A DNA stretch of 64,000 nt from Streptococcus mitis (GCF_001579045.1 NZ_KQ970261.1:150534-214533), one strand, 5' to 3'. Shown: positions 36,772-45,944, numbered from the stretch's first letter. A program made the numbers and translations. The notes: generated by a model from the letters alone, not told the origin.

Positions 36772-38112
36772 ATGTCTGAAAAATCGCAATGGGGTTCTAA
36801 ACTGGGCTTTATCCTAGCGTCTGCTGGCTCAGCCATCGGACTTGGTGCCGTTTGGAAATTCCCCTACATGACTGCTGCTAACGGTGGAGGAGGCTTTTTA
36901 CTGGTCTTTCTCATTTCCACTATTCTAATCGGTTTCCCCCTATTGCTGGCTGAATTTGCTCTCGGCCGAAGTGCTGGTGTCTCAGCTATCAAAACCTTTG
37001 GAAAACTGGGCAAGAATAGCAAGTACAACTTTATCGGTTGGATTGGTGCCTTTGCCCTCTTTATCCTCTTATCTTTCTACAGTGTTATTGGCGGCTGGAT
37101 TCTAGTCTATCTAGGCATTGAGTTTGGGAAATTGTTCCAGCTTGGTGGAACGGGTGATTACGCTCAGTTATTTACTTCAATCATTTCAAATCCAGTCATT
37201 GCCCTAGGAGCTCAAGCTGCCTTTATCCTGTTGAATATCTTTACTGTATCACGTGGAGTTCAAAAAGGAATTGAAAGAGCTTCTAAGGTTATGATGCCCC
37301 TACTCTTTATCATCTTTGTCGTCATCATCGGTCGTTCTCTCAGTTTGCCAAATGCCATGGAAGGCGTTCTCTACTTCCTCAAACCAGACTTTTCAAAACT
37401 GACCAGTGCTGGTCTCCTCTACGCTCTGGGACAATCTTTCTTTGCCCTCTCACTAGGGGTTACAGCCATGCTGACCTATGCTTCTTACTTGGATAAGAAA
37501 ACCAATCTGGTCCAGTCAGGGATTTCCATCGTAGCCATGAATATCTCGGTATCCATCATGGCAGGTCTAGCCATCTTTCCAGCCATGTCAGCCTTCAATA
37601 TCCAGTCTGAAGGGGGACCAAGCTTGCTCTTTATCGTCTTGCCTCAGCTCTTTGACAAGATGCCTTTTGGAACCATTTTCTACATCCTCTTCCTCTTGCT
37701 CTTCCTCTTTGCGACAGTCACTTCTTCCGTCGTTATGCTGGAAATCAATGTGGGTAATATCACTAATCAGGACAACAGTAAGCGTGCTAAATGGAGTGTG
37801 ATTTTAGGAATCTTGACCTTTGTCTTTGGAATTCCTTCAGCCCTGTCTTATGGTGTCATGGTGGATGTTCACATTTTTGGGAAGACCTTCTTTGATGCTA
37901 TGGATTTCTTGGTTTCTAATCTTCTTATGCCATTTGGAGCTCTCTGCCTTTCACTCTTTACTGGCTACATCTTTAAGAAGACACTTGCAATGGAGGAACT
38001 CCATCTCGATGAAACAGCGTGGAAACAAGGACTGTTCCAAGTCTGGCTCTTCCTTCTTCGTTTCATCATTCCAATCATCATCATCGTGGTCTTCATCGCC
38101 CAATTTATGTAA
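36772..38112 (+). CDS. Sodium-dependent transporter, NSS (SNF) family
   Basis: 446 residues from ATG 36772 (MSEKSQWGSKLGFILASAGS), with AGGAG upstream. The LeuT-fold motif AGSAIGLGAVWKFPYMTAANGGG near 17-40 forms the sodium and substrate site of TM1. About eleven membrane segments, as in most bacterial NSS members. Likely imports an amino acid with sodium; the substrate is not readable. The earlier open frame from 36709 runs through the leader hairpins and was rejected. Confidence 0.93.
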   Translation: MSEKSQWGSKLGFILASAGSAIGLGAVWKFPYMTAANGGGGFLLVFLISTILIGFPLLLAEFALGRSAGVSAIKTFGKLGKNSKYNFIGWIGAFALFILLSFYSVIGGWILVYLGIEFGKLFQLGGTGDYAQLFTSIISNPVIALGAQAAFILLNIFTVSRGVQKGIERASKVMMPLLFIIFVVIIGRSLSLPNAMEGVLYFLKPDFSKLTSAGLLYALGQSFFALSLGVTAMLTYASYLDKKTNLVQSGISIVAMNISVSIMAGLAIFPAMSAFNIQSEGGPSLLFIVLPQLFDKMPFGTIFYILFLLLFLFATVTSSVVMLEINVGNITNQDNSKRAKWSVILGILTFVFGIPSALSYGVMVDVHIFGKTFFDAMDFLVSNLLMPFGALCLSLFTGYIFKKTLAMEELHLDETAWKQGLFQVWLFLLRFIIPIIIIVVFIAQFM

Positions 38113-38115
38113 TCA

Positions 38116-38153
38116 AAAAGGACTTGAGTAGTGAACTCAGGCCCTTTCTTTTT
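38116..38153. terminator. Bidirectional terminator between the NSS gene and manA
   Basis: Arms AAAGGACTTGAGT / ACTCAGGCCCTTT around a 5-base loop, followed by TTTTTT on the plus strand and A-rich sequence on the other side. Confidence 0.7.
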
Positions 38154-39097
38154 TATGGATGGCTAACAATCAATTCCAAACCTTGCCCTTCCAGAGTCCA
38201 AGCTTCAACATCACTTGGTAGGATAAAGTGGCTGCCTTTTTGGATTGGATAGTTTTTTACGTCAACAGTTAGCTGACCTTGACCAGCTAAGACACTAAAC
38301 AAGCTATAATCAGCTGTCTTTTCGAAGTCAACTTTTCCAGTAATTTCCCACTTGTAAACTGCAAAGAAATCATTAGATACAAGGAGAGTGGAACTCAAAT
38401 GATCTGCTTTAACAGTTACAGGACGGCTATTTGCAGGCTCACCAATGTTTAATACATCAATGGATTTTTCAAGGTGAAGTTCACGCAAGTTACCATTATC
38501 ATCCTTACGGTCAAAGTCATAGACGCGATAGGTGGTGTCACTAGATTGTTGGGTTTCAAGAATCAAGATACCTGCACCGATAGCATGCATGGTGCCACTT
38601 GGTACATAGAAGAAATCTCCAGCCTTAACAGGTACTTTGGTCAGCAAGGCATCCCAGTTTTTGTCTTCGATTTGCTGACGGAGTTCTTCTTTTGACTTGG
38701 CATTGTGACCGTAGATAATCTCTGAACCTTCATCCGCTGCGATAATGTACCAGCATTCTGTTTTTCCAAGTTCGCCTTCATGCTCGAGTCCATAAGCATC
38801 ATCTGGGTGAACTTGGACACTGAGCCAGTCGTTGGCATCGAGGATTTTGGTCAAAAGCGGAAATACAGGCTCGGGACGATTGCCAAACAATTCACGGTGT
38901 TCCGCATACAAAGTAGCAAGATCTGTTCCTTCAAAGCGACCATTGGCAACTTTAGAGACTCCATTTGGATGGGCTGAGATGGCCCAGTATTCTCCGATTT
39001 TTTCACTTGGGATGTCGTAGCCAAACTCATCACGTAGCTTGGTACCACCCCAGATTTTTTCTTGCATAACTGATTGTAAAAATAATGGTTCTGACAT
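38153..39097 (-). CDS. manA: Mannose-6-phosphate isomerase, class I
   Basis: 314 residues. Interconverts mannose 6-phosphate and fructose 6-phosphate. Cupin fold with zinc ligands in SVQVHPDD near 94-100 and FFYVPSGTMHAIGAG near 161-175; start LFLQSVMQEKIWGGTKL is typical of the short Firmicutes form. Stands alone and convergent with the NSS gene. Confidence 0.96.
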   Translation of the reverse strand: MSEPLFLQSVMQEKIWGGTKLRDEFGYDIPSEKIGEYWAISAHPNGVSKVANGRFEGTDLATLYAEHRELFGNRPEPVFPLLTKILDANDWLSVQVHPDDAYGLEHEGELGKTECWYIIAADEGSEIIYGHNAKSKEELRQQIEDKNWDALLTKVPVKAGDFFYVPSGTMHAIGAGILILETQQSSDTTYRVYDFDRKDDNGNLRELHLEKSIDVLNIGEPANSRPVTVKADHLSSTLLVSNDFFAVYKWEITGKVDFEKTADYSLFSVLAGQGQLTVDVKNYPIQKGSHFILPSDVEAWTLEGQGLELIVSHP

Positions 39098-39355
39098 GTC
39101 GATCTCCTGTCTGATTTTTCTCCCCTCATTATAGCAAAAAGCTCCATCTAATTGAACTCTTTTTCACATATTATAAAGTAGGGAGAAGATTTTATAAAAA
39201 TAGTAACGATATACTTTTTTCTTTGATAGAGACGAACATAAAAGACTCTCGTAAAGCTAGCTGTCACTGGACTTCTTCCCTCAACTCTCATTCAAAAATT
39301 ACTTTAATGAAGCATCTATTTTCATAAACGAACAAAACTGAAACCAGTCTTCTTT

Positions 39356-39622
39356 TTAAATCAAAGCTGTAATAGCCGTCACAAGGCCAAAAACGATACC
39401 TAGAGCATTGGCAGCAGCAAAGGGAATATCTCTTTCTTTCTTGAAAAGACCGTAGTAAACCCAGAGACTACAGTTGATGATAGCAACCAAGGGCTGGATG
39501 AAATTTCCTTTTTGACCAGCTAGATTATTCATGATTTGTGGGAAGTAAGACACATACATCATAACAGACATGAAAGTCGCTACCCAACCCAAAACTTTCA
39601 TTTGTTTTTCGGATATTTTCAA
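39356..39622 (-). CDS. SemiSWEET sugar transporter (PQ-loop)
   Basis: 88 residues with three membrane segments (about 9-28, 41-60, 66-86) and the PQ motif YVSYFPQIMNN near 24-34. SemiSWEETs dimerise to make a small sugar channel or carrier. The TTG at 39622 has a very close GAGG; the ATG seven codons in (39601) is possible instead. The flanking gaps 39098-39355 and 39623-39866 are AT rich and show no gene I can support. Confidence 0.87.
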   Translation of the reverse strand: MKISEKQMKVLGWVATFMSVMMYVSYFPQIMNNLAGQKGNFIQPLVAIINCSLWVYYGLFKKERDIPFAAANALGIVFGLVTAITALI

Positions 39623-39866
39623 AACCTCTTTTATTCTTTTATGATTTTTATTTTATAATATGATGCAAAAACAAGCAAGAGTTTGAGAGTTTTGTTATAA
39701 AAATATAAACTATCACAATCTTGTGATAAGAAAGAAGAGTGAAGTTAGGAAAAGTATATATAATCAGAAAAAGCATATTATGATGTATTGAAAAATCTTG
39801 ATACTGGGTGTTTTATTGCTGAAATATTTACTTTATTTTCTGATAAAACTGACTTTTAAGCCAGAA

Positions 39867-41441
39867 TCAATATTTTCCTAAATCTACAACTTGTTGATAT
39901 CTACTTTCATCATCAATATGATGGGCAATTTCTAACATCATAACAGGAAGAGAAAATAGTAGTTCATGTACCATGAAGGCGTTTTCTTTGTCTAGGGCTG
40001 CGGTCACTTCATCAGCCAATAACAGATTTTTTCTACGAAGAAGAAAACGTGCCAATTCAATTCTTACTCTTTGTCCCCCAGAAATATTCTCCCCGTTATT
40101 CTTGATAATAAAATCCATCCCACCCGTCAATTCAAAATCTAGTTTGACTTGTTTCAAAACAGCAAGCAACTCTTCCTCAGAAAATTCTTGTCCTAAGGTC
40201 AAATTATAACGCACTGTATCGTTAAAGAGAAATGGGTGTTGGCTAATAATTCCTATACTGGATACAAAACTTGATGTACATTCATTAACAGTTGTCACAC
40301 CGATAATTTCTCCCTCATCTGCTATTTCTTCTCCAGTAATGAGTCGAAACAAGGTTGACTTACCACAACCACTCGGTCCTTTGATTAAAACTTTCTGACC
40401 TGCTTGAACATCCAAATTTAGATGAGTAAAAAGTTGTCTGTCACCATAGGATTTACTTAAATTTTTAATGTGCAGAGCATGCAATTCTTGCGCATCTTTT
40501 TTATCTATCTGTTTTACATCTCCAATTTCTAATACTCCAAAAATCTTATCTGCTGTCGTTTTTGCCCCTTGTATATCTACAGCATCATACATAATAGTCT
40601 GAATAGGGCTCACTAGCTGACCTGCTGCGATATACATAGCAACAAGACTTGCCACTGACACTTTCTGCCCAGCCATAGCAAAGTAAAAACCTAAAACAAG
40701 TGGTAAAACTTGGCTTAAGAAGACCATGAAACCGTTGCAAAAGAAAATTATATTATGGGTAAAGCAAAATTTTTGAATGGCTCGTTGATAATTTCGATTA
40801 ATCTTCCAAAATCTGTTCTGATTTTCAGAAATTGCTTGGTTCATGAGTAAAGTATGTGCTCCTCGGATACTATCAGATACTTGATTATGCACTTCTACTC
40901 TGCCTTGAGCCATGTCATCACCAGTATGTTTGAGTCTTTTATTCATCAAGAACTGAGGAATAGGACGTAAAATAGTGAAAAAGACAAAAATACTACCTAG
41001 TAACAAATTTTGCGAAATAATATAAATCGCTGTTAGTAATGCTACAAAACTCCAGCAAATGATATTAACGTATTTTTCTAAGTAATTATCCCCCAAATAC
41101 TCCATATCTTGTGTGAGCATGGTGACTTTTTCATCTTCGTTAAAATCTTTATTTATCATCAGCTTGTCAAATAAATCTGCCCTCATATTCATTTGAATTT
41201 CACGTCTAAAAACATTATGTGTATGATTACAAAAGAGCATTAAGCTATACAAGACGAAGTATACTGTAAAGCCAAAAACAGCAAACTGTATGATTTTAGA
41301 ATAAGTCAGCTCTCCTTGATTTAAGGACAAGGCTTGTGATACGACTAAGGGTTGAGCAAGAGCCAAACCTCCATTTGCCAGTGCACCGATGATAGTATAA
41401 AACTTCGTTTTCTTATCCAGATAGTGAAATATTTTATTCAT
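39867..41441 (-). CDS. ABC exporter, fused permease and ATPase
   Basis: 524 residues. Six-helix membrane domain at about 1-300 and an ATPase at about 320-524 with Walker A IKGPSGCGKST, signature ISGGQRVRIE and Walker B LLLADEVTAALD. Export-type (type IV) architecture as in lipid, drug or peptide exporters; there is no N-terminal C39 peptidase. An AGGAGG site precedes ATG 41441. It lies next to a maturase fragment and a bacteriocin cluster, so peptide export is plausible but not shown. Confidence 0.9.
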   Translation of the reverse strand: MNKIFHYLDKKTKFYTIIGALANGGLALAQPLVVSQALSLNQGELTYSKIIQFAVFGFTVYFVLYSLMLFCNHTHNVFRREIQMNMRADLFDKLMINKDFNEDEKVTMLTQDMEYLGDNYLEKYVNIICWSFVALLTAIYIISQNLLLGSIFVFFTILRPIPQFLMNKRLKHTGDDMAQGRVEVHNQVSDSIRGAHTLLMNQAISENQNRFWKINRNYQRAIQKFCFTHNIIFFCNGFMVFLSQVLPLVLGFYFAMAGQKVSVASLVAMYIAAGQLVSPIQTIMYDAVDIQGAKTTADKIFGVLEIGDVKQIDKKDAQELHALHIKNLSKSYGDRQLFTHLNLDVQAGQKVLIKGPSGCGKSTLFRLITGEEIADEGEIIGVTTVNECTSSFVSSIGIISQHPFLFNDTVRYNLTLGQEFSEEELLAVLKQVKLDFELTGGMDFIIKNNGENISGGQRVRIELARFLLRRKNLLLADEVTAALDKENAFMVHELLFSLPVMMLEIAHHIDDESRYQQVVDLGKY

Positions 41442-41586
41442 AATGCCCTCCTAGAAAAAGAGAGATGCTAGCACTCCTCTCCATTTTTATTATATAAATT
41501 TTACAAATATTACAATTATTGCTTACAGCTTCAGGTTTTTTACAACCTTTTTGTTTTTCTTAATAGACATTTTTACTTACCCCTCT

Positions 41587-41793
41587 CTAGTCCACATCTA
41601 AAATATCTTCATAGCATCCAGAAATAGCATAAAGTGCTAGATTTTTACGAATTTTCTCTTGCATATTCTTACAAATCACAGAAGAGCTTAATTTCGTAAT
41701 ATGCTTGGCCATTGAACAAAAGCCTGATTTACAGACTAAAACAAAGGGACATGTTTTACAGTCTTCTCTAACAGACAGAAACCATCCTTTCAT
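41587..41793 (-). pseudogene. SPASM-domain fragment of a radical-SAM peptide maturase
   Basis: 68 codons: MKGWFLSVREDCKTCPFVLV continuing CKSGFCSMAKHIT. The Cys spacing C-x2-C-x5-C-x4-C followed by a later VICKNM fits the SPASM auxiliary iron-sulphur domain of RiPP maturases. The radical-SAM core (CxxxCxxC) is absent, there is no ribosome site at the ATG, and a complete promoter sits directly upstream, so a deletion probably joined a promoter to the 3' end of a maturase gene. Confidence 0.6.
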
Positions 41794-41822
41794 ATGAATT
41801 TTGTTTTATCTGTTATATTTTT

Positions 41823-41876
41823 ATTATAAGGTTTTAGAAAAACCCTGTCAATTGTTTATATGCAATTGCTTTATAT
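41823..41876 (-). promoter_or_regulatory. Consensus promoter with a duplicated upstream motif (copy 1)
   Basis: -35 TTGACA (41846-41851), 17-base spacer, -10 TATAAT (41823-41828), with GCAATTGCATATAAA directly upstream (41855-41870). The same upstream motif and promoter layout occur at 45196-45249 before the bacteriocin gene. Confidence 0.8.
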
Positions 41877-41877
41877 T

Positions 41878-41901
41878 AAAAAGACCGGATTGCTCCGATC
41901 T
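41878..41901 (-). terminator. Terminator of the bacteriocin operon (copy 1 of 3)
   Basis: Minus strand GATCGGAGCAATCCGGTC then TTTTT, a 7-bp stem with a 4-base loop. It follows the small membrane-protein stop by 2 bases. Near-identical copies lie at 45251 and 45705. Confidence 0.85.
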
Positions 41902-41903
41902 GT

Positions 41904-42095
41904 TCAGTCTTTTTCTTCACGTACATAATTCCAAATCGCAATAGCTAAAGATAACAAACTTAGTAAGCAAATCATCTGTATAATTAGCTTTGTAGGTTGA
42001 CGCAGTAAGCCAAACTGAGTCAGTATTACAAAGAGAGAAGAACCAAAAATCATTACTTGGAAAAAAATTGTTGTTAAACTAAATTTTGTTTTCAT
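41904..42095 (-). CDS. Small two-helix membrane protein of the bacteriocin operon
   Basis: 63 residues with membrane segments at about 9-27 and 35-56 and a charged end NYVREEKD. It overlaps the ABC ATPase stop by 4 bases (ATGA type), so it is translated with it. No family recognised. Position suggests an accessory or immunity role. Confidence 0.7.
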   Translation of the reverse strand: MKTKFSLTTIFFQVMIFGSSLFVILTQFGLLRQPTKLIIQMICLLSLLSLAIAIWNYVREEKD

Positions 42096-42727
42096 ATCTT
42101 TTCCTTTCTAATTTCTACAACCTGATCCATTCGTTCATATACACTACTATCATGAGTTGCAATAATAATCGTACGTTTTTCATTTCGTAATCCAAGAATA
42201 AGGTCAATAATTTCACGACTATTCCTACTATCAAGAGAGGCTGTTGGTTCATCTGCTAAGATTATTGGGGAATCTTTCAACATTATTTTAGCAATTGCGA
42301 CACGTTGCGCTTCACCACCTGAAAGAGTAAAAATCTTACGTTTTAAATCTAATTGTAAGTGAACATGCTTCAAGGATTCTTTCATAAGAGCTTCTTGTTC
42401 TTTTCTACTTTCTTTTCTCCCAATAAATGCAAGTTCTAAATTATCCTTAATACTCTTATTCTCAATTAAACCATAATTTTGAAATAAGTAGCTTACATAA
42501 TCCTTAAAATAGATTTTTTCCTTAATTTGTTTTAAATCCTTACCATCAACTTCTACTGAGCCACTTTGGACAGTTTCTAATTTACCTATAATATTTAAAA
42601 GAGTTGTTTTGCCTGCTCCAGACTCACCTATCAAAGCATAGGTCTGACCTTCATGAAATTGATAATTAAAGTCTTTAAAAATAACATAATCATCAAATTG
42701 TTTACAAATATCTTTCAATTCAATCAT
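42092..42727 (-). CDS. Lactococcin-972-type ABC transporter, ATP-binding protein
   Basis: 211 residues. Walker A IGESGAGKTTLLN, signature LSGGEAQRVAIAK, Walker B IILADEPTASLDS. The compact form and the YLFQNYGLIENKSIKDNL segment are typical of the ABC partner in lactococcin-972 clusters. It is about half identical by eye to the second copy at 61252. Works with the DUF1430 permease in export or immunity. Confidence 0.9.
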   Translation of the reverse strand: MIELKDICKQFDDYVIFKDFNYQFHEGQTYALIGESGAGKTTLLNIIGKLETVQSGSVEVDGKDLKQIKEKIYFKDYVSYLFQNYGLIENKSIKDNLELAFIGRKESRKEQEALMKESLKHVHLQLDLKRKIFTLSGGEAQRVAIAKIMLKDSPIILADEPTASLDSRNSREIIDLILGLRNEKRTIIIATHDSSVYERMDQVVEIRKEKI

Positions 42728-42728
42728 A

Positions 42729-44725
42729 CTATCCTCCTTTTAGATATAAAATATTAGCCTTTTTATCTTGTCTCAGTTGAAGAAGAAAAATTCCTGTGAA
42801 TAATAGCAATGAGAGCAAAGGAATAGAAATTACAAACAAATTAAAGCCTAATATTACCGACAATAACGTGCAAAAAATATAGCTACTAGATAAAATCGAA
42901 AAATAAACATGATGAATTTCAAAAAGTGACTTCCCTGCTAATCTCTCAATGAAATAAGTTTTGCGCCCTTGATAGAGGTAAAGAGTGTTAAGTAACACCA
43001 TCAATAAAATGGAACTCACAAAACTAATAATCATCGCAAAAAATAATATAAATCTATCTGTCTCTACTTTTTGAATTCTATTTTCAAATGAATACATTCC
43101 ATTTGAAAAACTACCAATACTAGCTGTTAACTTGTATTTAGAAATCAATTCTTTCACTACCTCAGGTTTATCAAAAATATAATGTGCCAAAGAGAATTGG
43201 CGAATTGTTCTATTTTCATAAGCAGAACCAAACACAGTAATAATTGGTTCATGAACAAAAGCATTTTGATTCACTAAGTAATTAACCGAAGTGAAGATAG
43301 GGTAAACAAATAGATTTTCACCGCCTTGATAAGTGGCTATCTCAATTTTCTCATTAGGATCTTTCTTTTTTACAGGAGCATCATCTGGAGCAAAGCCTTT
43401 TTGTTCATATCGCAACCAAGCCTTATGTAATTCTGAAAAGTTTGATTCTTGATTCTTTGGTATTAACACGAGACGATCAAAATCTCCCATCTGTTCAAAG
43501 AATGCTTTAGCTTGCATACTCAACTGAATGCCACTTGTTTCAATAAAACGTCGATTCACACGAATTTCATTTGATACCATATCTGGGGTAGGATAATAAG
43601 AATTAGCTGAAGAACTCTTTTGAAAAGCAATTTTATCTAGATTTGTATCTATATAAAGGAGATTTGTTTTTTGACTAAGTTCTGAATAAAAAGCTACTTC
43701 TGCTTCTCTGTCTTTATTTGACTCTCCAGTATATAATTCATTAGTAGCAAAATAATTAGAATGCTTACTCCATTCGTCTCGTCCTACTTGTAATGTTGAC
43801 AATTGTTGATTTAAGTTAACAACACCATAAACGCTATACATCACGATTAAAAGAGATAGTAACTGCGTCAAAATAACCAAAATGAACACAAGATGCAAAG
43901 GTGCCTTACCTTTTATGGATAGATTAAGAGCTTGCTTTTGTAAAATATGGTAAAAAATATTTGATAAAAAGAAATTTAAAAAAGTAAAAGAAATAACCAA
44001 GAAAGCAAAGGATAAAATACTAGACTTAACGACAAAATGTTTACAGTTCTAGTAGAGAATAAGAATAAAACTGTCGCTAAATAAACTATACTTGCTATCA
44101 ATATTAAGAAAATACTATCTTTGCTAATATTTCTCAAAGCAATTTGATATTTCCCTCTACCTGACAATCGTTCTATACTTACAGAACGCAGTTTGGCTAT
44201 GTAATCAGCTAGTGTCAGAGTCCCAAAAGCAATTATCAAAACTAATGTAAAAGTAATCGATTGAGGATAAGTCAAAAATACCTTTAACAAGGTCAGACCA
44301 GAACTTGATTGTTCAACAATGGCTTGATGTCCTTTTTGGTTTAAAGTTTGTGCTAGTTCCTGTGCACTTAAGTTTCCTCTTACAATCAAATATAAGGTGT
44401 CATCAGATGCATTTTGGATTAGGTTTTGATCTTGTTGTAATGGTAAATCTACAGGTAGTTCACCTCCAATTGGTATATAGGTATTTTCTGTCTTTCCCCT
44501 AACATTATCCTTTACAGAAACAATCCTACGAGCTAAAACACTCTGTTTATCTTTTGCAATCTCTTCTAAATCCTTCTTAATGGTAGTAGTAGATTTCTCT
44601 ACAGAAATCATCTTACTGTATCCACCCAACATTTCACTTTTATATTGGCTAATAAAGAAAAGACTAACAAAAGCAATTAAAACAAAGGAAAAAGTTGCAA
44701 GGCTTCGTTTTAGTATGTTATACAT
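42729..44725 (-). pseudogene. Bacteriocin-associated membrane protein (DUF1430), frameshifted
   Basis: Two frames make one protein. Frame A runs from ATG 44725 to a TAA at 43976; frame B continues from about 43982 to 42729. Joined, they give about 665 residues, close to the intact 673-residue paralogue at 61895. The break is at a run of six T (minus strand, 43978-43983); one added T gives LLLFLNFFLSNIF across the join. Frame A has an N-terminal helix, an outside domain and several helices; frame B has four more helices and a second outside domain. Likely FtsX/MacB-like permease for the bacteriocin module. Confidence 0.85.
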
Positions 44726-44785
44726 AGACTTCTCCTTTCATTAGCAAAAAAGGAGGAGAAGCCTCCTCCCTATCTGTATTAAGAG

Positions 44786-45088
44786 TTAATAGCCTCCATT
44801 TGAGCTATAATAAAAAGTAGCAGGATCCCAAACATCCCAAATCCAAGCTTTTGACCAAACTCCAGATTCAGCATTAGCTGTATTAGTATCTCCATTATTT
44901 CTATTTTTTACTCTAGAACCGTGATAATTATATGAATGATAATAATCTGAATACGCGTTAATACCAGTAGTATAACCATATGACCATGTACCACCCTCTA
45001 CATCAACAGTCTCTGCTATAGTAACAGTAGCTGTTACTGCTGAAAGTGCTAGCGCACTAACTAATAAAACGTTTTTTAATTTTCTCAT
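44786..45088 (-). CDS. Lactococcin-972 family bacteriocin precursor
   Basis: 100 residues from ATG 45088 (MRKLKNVLLVSALALSAVTA), with GAGGAAAATCC upstream; the longer frame to 45142 is not needed. A Sec signal peptide of about 25-28 residues is followed by VEGGTWSYGYTTG, the hallmark of the family, then SDYYHSYNYHGSRV and the aromatic end ATFYYSSNGGY. Mature peptide about 72 residues, no cysteines. Lactococcin 972 blocks septum formation by binding lipid II. Followed by its DUF1430/ABC module. Confidence 0.9.
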   Translation of the reverse strand: MRKLKNVLLVSALALSAVTATVTIAETVDVEGGTWSYGYTTGINAYSDYYHSYNYHGSRVKNRNNGDTNTANAESGVWSKAWIWDVWDPATFYYSSNGGY

Positions 45089-45195
45089 AGGATTTTCCTC
45101 TTTCCCCAGGATTAGCAAAGTAAAACTTTTTCTAAAAAGCAACTCTTCCTCCCTTCTTTATTATTAAAAAGCTTTACTCCTCCTATTTCACTGTT

Positions 45196-45249
45196 ATTAT
45201 ATCATACAAGGAAAGCGCTGTCAACTATTTATATGCAATTGCTTTATAT
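45196..45249 (-). promoter_or_regulatory. Bacteriocin promoter with duplicated upstream motif (copy 2)
   Basis: -35 TTGACA (45219-45224), 17-base spacer, -10 TATAAT (45196-45201). GCAATTGCATATAAA lies directly upstream as at 41823-41876; identity stops inside the spacer. The palindrome GCAATTGC could be a regulator site. Confidence 0.8.
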
Positions 45250-45250
45250 C

Positions 45251-45275
45251 AAAAAGACCGGATTGCTCCGATCTT
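45251..45275 (-). terminator. Terminator of the VOC gene (copy 2 of 3)
   Basis: Same GATCGGAGCAATCCGGTC hairpin and T-run as at 41878, abutting the duplicated upstream motif. Confidence 0.85.
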
Positions 45276-45342
45276 TCAATAGTTCATATTCTCAATTTCT
45301 GTTTTAAAAATAGCTAAGGTTAGCTTCAAATGATTAAGCGAC

Positions 45343-45690
45343 CTATTTCATACGATAAAAATCAAGCACTAGACCAGCAGGACCTTTAACTAATAAGGAC
45401 TCTGTTCCCCAATCGGTTACAGTTGGTCCGTTTAAAACCTGGATACCAAGTTCTTTCAACCGTTGGTAATTCTGGTCTACATACTCAACCTCGATATGAA
45501 GAATGATTCCTGACTGAAACTCTTCCAAAGGAACCAAATGATTTTGGGACAACATCAGACAGTGACTGCCAATCGTAAACTGAGCAAAACTATCGTCAGC
45601 ATAATCTGCCTTTTTATCCAAGATATGCTCCAAGTCAGCACAGACTTGAGGAACATCTGAAACGATAATATCTAATTGATTTAAATCCAT
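45343..45690 (-). CDS. VOC (glyoxalase/bleomycin-resistance fold) family protein
   Basis: 115 residues, GGAGG 7 bases before ATG 45690. MDLNQLDIIVSDVPQVCADL, GIILHIEVEYVDQNYQRLKE and LVKGPAGLVLDFYRM fit a VOC fold of paired beta-alpha-beta-beta-beta units. Possible metal ligands are in IGSHCLML and LHIEVEY. Role unknown; members include drug-binding immunity proteins and isomerases. Confidence 0.82.
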   Translation of the reverse strand: MDLNQLDIIVSDVPQVCADLEHILDKKADYADDSFAQFTIGSHCLMLSQNHLVPLEEFQSGIILHIEVEYVDQNYQRLKELGIQVLNGPTVTDWGTESLLVKGPAGLVLDFYRMK

Positions 45691-45704
45691 TTACTATCCT
45701 CCAT

Positions 45705-45732
45705 AAAAAGACCGGATTGCTCCGATCTTTTT
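45705..45732 (-). terminator. Terminator downstream of spxB (copy 3 of 3)
   Basis: Third copy of the GATCGGAGCAATCCGGTC hairpin with T-run, just upstream of the VOC gene start. Confidence 0.8.
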
Positions 45733-45736
45733 AAGT

Positions 45737-45943
45737 TTCTCTCTATGAAAATCAAAGAATAAACGAGGTGAAACCAAGTTTGATGGCAAATGTTTGCTCA
45801 TCAAACTACGAAAAATCCTTTGGGACTTTTTCTAGGCTCCACACTAGATTCCATCATTGAAATTTATGGTTTCAATGATGGAATCGTCGGCAGTAAGCTA
45901 ATAAAGAAGTCTATAAATTTATCTTTGATTTTCGACGAGAGAA
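45737..45943 (-). repeat. Degenerate BOX-like element with a foreign centre
   Basis: The ends resemble BOX termini: CTCTATGAAAATCAAAG at 45741 and CTTTGATTTTCGACGAGAG at 45923. The inner 150 bases are not boxA/B/C; they hold a perfect 16-bp stem (arms 45847-45862 and 45870-45885, GATTCCATCATTGAAA). The right end touches the spxB stop codon. Confidence 0.5.
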
Positions 45944-45944
45944 A

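Noticed and set aside
41490-41560. 15-codon ORF (MSIKKNKKVVKNLKL) with GAGGGG upstream, between the SPASM fragment and the exporter
   Set aside because: Too short and basic, with no leader/core pattern of a RiPP precursor; kept only as a note.
43970-43990. Programmed -1 frameshift in the DUF1430 gene
   Set aside because: The zero-frame codons are TTA CTT TTT TAA, so no X-XXY-YYZ heptamer is in register and no downstream structure is evident; a simple deletion fits better.
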